From: Bacteroidales bacterium
GTDB taxonomy: Bacteria; Bacteroidota; Bacteroidia; Bacteroidales; JAAYUG01
Direction of reading: 5' to 3'
Assembly (NCBI GenBank): GCA_012517825.1
Contig: JAAYUG010000091.1
Coordinates: forward strand, 1 to 36,232
DNA length: 36,232 nt
Below the pieces are notes generated by a model. It did not search any database. It was not told where the DNA came from and worked only from the letters and a program-made list of their open reading frames with translations. The translations under genes and the position numbers were made by a program. Below are positions 33,401 through 36,232 of the stretch, one piece after another (positions within the stretch are counted from its first letter, which is position 1; every line of letters begins with the position of its first letter).

Positions 33401-33435
33401 GAAGGGATTACAGAAAATCTTTCTGCAACCCCTTC
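33401..33435 (-). terminator. Rho-independent terminator after the VExWML-repeat gene
   Basis: On the minus strand a 16-bp stem with two G-U pairs and only a 3-base loop (GAAGGGGTTGCAGAAA paired with TTTCTGTAATCCCTTC) is followed by AGTTTTATT. It stands back to back with the tRNA-His terminator, 56 bases away. Confidence 0.85.
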
Positions 33436-33479
33436 ATCAACCCAAAACTAACCAACCAACTAACCTAAATCCAACCTAT
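33426..33479 (+). repeat. G-free A/C/T tract of 54 bases with CCAAC-like units
   Basis: No G occurs on the plus strand between 33426 and 33479, and the part after 33437 is made of related units such as AACTAACC and AACCAACT. It ends in an ATG followed by only two codons and a stop. It lies in the 3' untranslated part of the VExWML-repeat gene on the other strand. Confidence 0.6.
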
Positions 33480-33485
33480 GAGAGT

Positions 33486-33851
33486 TTAAATCCATTCTTT
33501 ACTTAGCATCCATGGTTCAACAGCCATGGGTTCTTCCTTATCGGAGACCGGAAGCCCTGTGAAGTATTCCCCGAGCATCCATGCTTCCACTTCCTGAACA
33601 GGCTCGTAGGAGACATCTCCCATAAACAGTTCCGGACAAAGCATCCACGATTCTACCGTCACAACTTCCGAAGCAACTGATGCCGGAGAAAAGATTTCAA
33701 GCATCCAGGCTTCGACTTCAGCAACCGGCTCACTGTAAACCATGGTGAGGTCTTCCTTTACCGGTGCAAGACTGCGAGGTTTTTCACCGGCATATAGCGC
33801 TGTCATTGCGCTTATCAGCATTAATCCTACCACAACAATTCCTTTTTTCAT
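33486..33851 (-). CDS. Small exported protein with four VExWML repeats
   Basis: I do not know a function for this 121-residue protein. Residues 1-21 form a signal peptide (MKKGIVVVGL onward, ending ALYA). The mature part carries four copies of V-E-x-W-M-L at residues 46-51 (VEAWML), 66-71 (VESWML), 88-93 (VEAWML) and 111-116 (VEPWML). They are spaced 20, 22 and 23 residues apart, each usually preceded by EP or EV and followed by an acidic/aromatic segment. Only one Cys (residue 72) is present. The protein ends in KEWI. It has its own terminator; upstream lie two 12-base repeats and an inverted repeat. Short secreted proteins with similar Trp-Met repeats appear in Bacteroidota from memory, but I cannot confirm. 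Confidence 0.75.
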   Translation of the reverse strand: MKKGIVVVGLMLISAMTALYAGEKPRSLAPVKEDLTMVYSEPVAEVEAWMLEIFSPASVASEVVTVESWMLCPELFMGDVSYEPVQEVEAWMLGEYFTGLPVSDKEEPMAVEPWMLSKEWI

Positions 33852-33944
33852 AGCTTTAGTGTTTTGTTACGTCATATTAACAACTGATATGCCAAAATTG
33901 TTCAAACATTATAAATCAATGATTTAGACAGAAATTATTTTTGT

Positions 33945-34013
33945 CATACTCTGAAAAAATGACCATATCCGTACGTAAGGTGTACGAAAACGGTCAAATA
34001 CCATACTCTGAAA
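33945..34013. repeat. Direct repeats flanking an inverted repeat upstream of the VExWML gene
   Basis: The 12-mer CATACTCTGAAA occurs at 33945-33956 and 34002-34013, 57 bases apart, with further partial agreement just after. Between them is an inverted repeat CGTAC-N7-GTACG (33970-33986). The layout suggests an operator or a regulatory region, but no regulator is identified. Confidence 0.55.
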
Positions 34014-34028
34014 TAAGGTCAGGAATTG

Positions 34029-34069
34029 GAAAAAGAAATTCGTTCCGGAGGAGTTTGCTCTCCGGGACG
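34029..34069 (-). terminator. Rho-independent terminator after the DUF2147 gene
   Basis: A 9-bp outer stem (CGTTCCGGA at 34041-34049 with TCCGGGACG at 34061-34069, one G-U pair) encloses a GAG/CTC inner stem. On the minus strand it is followed by AATTTCTTTTT. It ends the thyA-folA-DUF2147 unit. Confidence 0.75.
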
Positions 34070-34094
34070 ATTTAAGGTAGCTATAAACGAAGGA

Positions 34095-34547
34095 TTATTC
34101 GCGGAGTTTTTCTTCCCTGATCCACGAAGATTCCCGTCCCAGCCAGCGCATGCCCAGCACATATCCTTTCAACTGGAGGATGCTGGGATCTTTTTCATCG
34201 AACCAAAGGTAGCAGTCGTAGGTTTTCCCGTTGTCAGGGTCATAAATTGTTCCGCCCGACCACTGTTTTTTATCGGCATCATACTTCAGTCCCCGCAAAA
34301 TCACCAACCCAAGTATCGGTTCATTTCTTTTGGCGGGATCAGGATTGTTAACATCTTTCTTGTCTTTGTCTTTTTCAAGCCATGCAACTTTTCCATAGTA
34401 CTTGCCGTCAGTTGCCTTAAAGATGCGGACCTGGGAGGTTTTTTTTGCCGTCAGGTAAACGCCGACAATCTTATCGGCAGGATATTGCGCTGAAACAGCA
34501 GAAACTAACATGACGCAGGCGGTCAGGAGAAGGAGTTTTCTTTTCAT
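34095..34547 (-). CDS. DUF2147 domain exported protein
   Basis: From MKRKLLLLTACVMLVS the protein has 150 residues, with a signal peptide of about 20 residues ending VSAQ. The mature domain shows the DUF2147 marks: KIVGVYLTAKKTSQVRIFKA near residue 26, a KYYGKVAWLEK strand, DPAKRNEPILGLVIL, and then WSGGTIYDPDNGKTYDCYLWF, with WLGRESSWIR near the end. The family forms a small beta barrel in the periplasm and has no fixed function. ATG 34547 is used; a longer frame to 34709 would run into folA. It follows folA by 34 bases. Confidence 0.88.
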   Translation of the reverse strand: MKRKLLLLTACVMLVSAVSAQYPADKIVGVYLTAKKTSQVRIFKATDGKYYGKVAWLEKDKDKKDVNNPDPAKRNEPILGLVILRGLKYDADKKQWSGGTIYDPDNGKTYDCYLWFDEKDPSILQLKGYVLGMRWLGRESSWIREEKLRE

Positions 34548-34581
34548 AGGATTCCGGTTTTTCAGGCGAAAAATAGAAATT

Positions 34582-35106
34582 TTATTTGTAAATACGGCTA
34601 TATATTTCATAGGTATATTCAAATCCGAGCGAAGGGTCTTCAGGCCCCTGTTCGGAAGAAATGCACTGCCAGTCTTTGGTTGATATTTCAGGGAAAAAAG
34701 TGTCGGCATGGAATGCTTTATGCACCCGCGTCAAATAGAGCATGTCGGCCAGAGGAAGAAACTGTCGATAAATGGAAGCTCCGCCAATGATGAAATTCAT
34801 TTTATGCGGGTCGCACAGCGAAATAGCTTCTTCAACAGAGTGGGCCGTCAGGCATCCTTCAAACGCATCTTCAGGCGAATCGCTGATAACAATGTTTCTG
34901 CGGTTTTTCAGCGGGCGAACTGGTAAGGATTCATAGGTTTTTTTGCCCATTACCACCGTATGACCTTCGGTAATCCTTTTGAACCGCTTGAGGTCATCGC
35001 TGATGTGCCAGAGCAGGCGGTTATTGAGGCCTATGGCATTGTTTTCAGCTATGGCCACAATAATGGCGAGGGGTTTTCCGCTGATCCAGTTTTGTTTATC
35101 GTTCAT
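34582..35106 (-). CDS. folA: Dihydrofolate reductase
   Basis: DHFR reduces dihydrofolate to tetrahydrofolate with NADPH. The 174-residue protein shows [29 protein letters not shown] split over the first 45 residues (Asp of the SDDL segment is the catalytic acid). [10 protein letters not shown] near residue 53, NIVISD, and [13 protein letters not shown] near residue 107 follow, with the [16 protein letters not shown] segment. The N-terminal extension of about 12 residues ([12 protein letters not shown]) may be real, since its ATG overlaps the thyA stop in ATGA. Co-translation with thyA is expected: thymidylate synthase produces the dihydrofolate that FolA recycles. Confidence 0.95.
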   Translation of the reverse strand: MNDKQNWISGKPLAIIVAIAENNAIGLNNRLLWHISDDLKRFKRITEGHTVVMGKKTYESLPVRPLKNRRNIVISDSPEDAFEGCLTAHSVEEAISLCDPHKMNFIIGGASIYRQFLPLADMLYLTRVHKAFHADTFFPEISTKDWQCISSEQGPEDPSLGFEYTYEIYSRIYK

Positions 35107-35897
35107 ACGGAAATGTCGGCTTTAATGTGCGGGTGCGGGTCGTAACCTTCTATAATAAAATCCTCGTAGCGGAAAGAAAAGATGTCTTTGACATCCGGAT
35201 TCAGCCGCAGGGTGGGTAGTTTTCTGGGCGTGCGGGTAAGTTGCAGTTTTGCCTGTTCAATATGATTCAGGTAAAGATGAGCATCGCCGAGGGTGTGAAT
35301 GAATTCTCCGGGCTGAAGCCCTGTAACCTGAGCCATCATGCAGGTAAGAAGGGAGTAAGAGGCGATGTTGAACGGAACACCGAGAAAAATATCGGCACTC
35401 CTCTGGTAAAGCTGGCACGAGAGTTTTCCTCCGGCAACATAAAACTGGAAGAGGATATGACAGGGAGGGAGGGCCATTTTGTCAATTTCGCCCACATTCC
35501 AGGCTGACACAATATGGCGGCGGGAATCGGGGTTGTTGCGCAGGGAATCAACAACCTGGCTGATCTGGTCAATATATTTGCCGTTGGCGGCAGGCCAGCT
35601 TCGCCACTGATAGCCGTACACCGGGCCCAGATTACCGTATTCATCGGCCCATTCATTCCAGATGGTTATGCCATGATCGGTAAGAAATTTAATGTTGGTG
35701 TCGCCTCTGAGGAACCAGAGCAGTTCATATGCAATGGACTTAAAATGCAGCTTCTTTGTGGTGAGCAGAGGAAATCCCTCCTGGAGGTTGAAGCGCATCT
35801 GGTATCCGAAAACACTGATCGTACCGGTACCCGTTCTGTCACTTTTCCGGATGCCGGTCTGCAAAACATGATTCAAAAGATCAAGGTATTGTTGCAT
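35103..35897 (-). CDS. thyA: Thymidylate synthase
   Basis: ThyA methylates dUMP to dTMP with methylene-tetrahydrofolate. From [15 protein letters not shown] the protein has 264 residues, the same as the E. coli enzyme. It shows [26 protein letters not shown], and [12 protein letters not shown]. The active-site cysteine is in [14 protein letters not shown], and [17 protein letters not shown] and HLYLNHIEQ follow. ATG 35897 was chosen over 35969, which would add 24 residues lacking family similarity. It is the first gene of thyA-folA-DUF2147, with a 4-base ATGA overlap with folA. No clear promoter is seen in the AT-rich region upstream. Confidence 0.95.
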   Translation of the reverse strand: MQQYLDLLNHVLQTGIRKSDRTGTGTISVFGYQMRFNLQEGFPLLTTKKLHFKSIAYELLWFLRGDTNIKFLTDHGITIWNEWADEYGNLGPVYGYQWRSWPAANGKYIDQISQVVDSLRNNPDSRRHIVSAWNVGEIDKMALPPCHILFQFYVAGGKLSCQLYQRSADIFLGVPFNIASYSLLTCMMAQVTGLQPGEFIHTLGDAHLYLNHIEQAKLQLTRTPRKLPTLRLNPDVKDIFSFRYEDFIIEGYDPHPHIKADISV

Positions 35898-36183
35898 TTT
35901 ATCAAGAAGATTTGCAATTAAATTCTTTTTAATGGTGTAAAAATCGTTATTATCTTTGAAAATTCCCAATAAAGAGTATATTTTTATAATTTACTTAGAT
36001 TTAGTGTTTTATGTTTTGTCTTTTTATATTATAACGAATTATATTATGCTGAAAGTCAGTTAAAGTTTGTATTTTATCTAAATTGCAAGTGAATTTTATA
36101 TTGTATGCAAATTATAGCTTTATTCAATCCAGGTTTATTCATAAGAAACACCATTACGATATGCATTAATGAATTAATAAGGT
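35898..36183. other. AT-rich intergenic region upstream of thyA
   Basis: I see no gene in these 286 bases; the composition is strongly AT-rich. TTATATTAT is repeated in direct orientation at 36024-36032 and 36039-36047. A plus-strand TATCTTTG at 35951-35958 fits the -7 consensus but faces away from thyA and has no downstream gene before the edge. The real thyA promoter is not identified. Confidence 0.5.
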
Positions 36184-36232
36184 TTACCCCTCTCGATCTT
36201 TCTGGAACCTTCTCAATTCAGCGAAAGCGAAG
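36184..36232 (-). CDS. Possible 3' end of an unidentified gene at window edge
   Basis: One minus-strand frame is open from the edge for 15 codons, reading FAFAELRRFQKDREG before a TAA. The composition (Arg/Lys/Glu-rich end) is plausible for a protein C-terminus and the base composition is less AT-rich than the neighbouring stretch. It is too short to identify, and an open frame of this length can be chance. Confidence 0.25.
   Translation of the reverse strand, partial: FAFAELRRFQKDREG

Noticed and set aside
33426-33479. CRISPR-like or telomere-like short repeat
   Set aside because: The AACTAACC units are irregular, very short and have no spacers.
34548-34709. N-terminal 54-residue extension of the DUF2147 protein
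   Set aside because: It runs through the 3' part of folA; the signal peptide begins exactly at ATG 34547.
35951-35958. Plus-strand promoter in the last 300 bases
   Set aside because: The TATCTTTG box has no -33 partner and no gene downstream before the edge; AT-rich DNA makes chance hits likely.

Overview
The window reads as chromosomal DNA from a member of the Bacteroidota, most likely order Bacteroidales or Marinilabiliales. Four things support this. Promoters are of the TTTG-N18-20-TAnnTTTG type, and Shine-Dalgarno sequences are almost absent. The gene neighbourhood birA < > rsfS-ftsH-DUF2007-cdsA-psd is one I associate with Bacteroidota. Several families are typical of the phylum: the GlmU-like TIGR03991 type, a PorV/PorQ-like barrel, a helix-hairpin-helix outer-membrane protein, and a zinc-free type-B L31. 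Nearly all of the window is housekeeping DNA. I see no insertion sequence, prophage, CRISPR array, rRNA or defence island.

Layout. 1-5.3 kb: a truncated biotin ligase gene diverges from the rsfS-ftsH-DUF2007-cdsA-psd operon (ribosome silencing, membrane proteolysis, phospholipid synthesis). 5.4-7.1 kb: a small cysteine-rich exported protein and a flavodiiron protein, separated by a strong terminator and a textbook promoter. 7.1-12.2 kb (minus): parE-parC-aroK. 12.4-13.9 kb (minus): plsC and a Rossmann-like protein of unknown function. 14.1-14.7 kb: an uncharacterised exported protein. 14.7-18.5 kb (minus): hpt-adk, then obg-PAP2 phosphatase-lplA. 18.6-22.0 kb (plus): purE followed by two outer-membrane proteins. 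22.1-33.1 kb (minus): flippase, SufS-like PLP enzyme, GNAT protein, rpmE2, GlmU-like enzyme, lon, LiaF-like membrane protein, coaD and a thioredoxin-like protein. 33.2 kb: tRNA-His. 33.5-35.9 kb (minus): thyA-folA-DUF2147 and a small exported protein built from four VExWML repeats. The last 335 bases are AT-rich, with only the tail of a possible gene at the edge.

The least explained items are in the tRNA-His to DUF2147 interval. There the VExWML-repeat protein has its own near-perfect terminator, a 54-base stretch without G on the plus strand, and an upstream region with a repeated 12-mer around an inverted repeat. Other items worth a look are the thioredoxin-like protein that has lost the first Cys of CxxC, the plsC-linked Rossmann-like protein, the small Cys-rich protein, and the purE-linked outer-membrane pair preceded by a 16-base palindrome. 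I did not find clear evidence of a wholly new multi-gene system.
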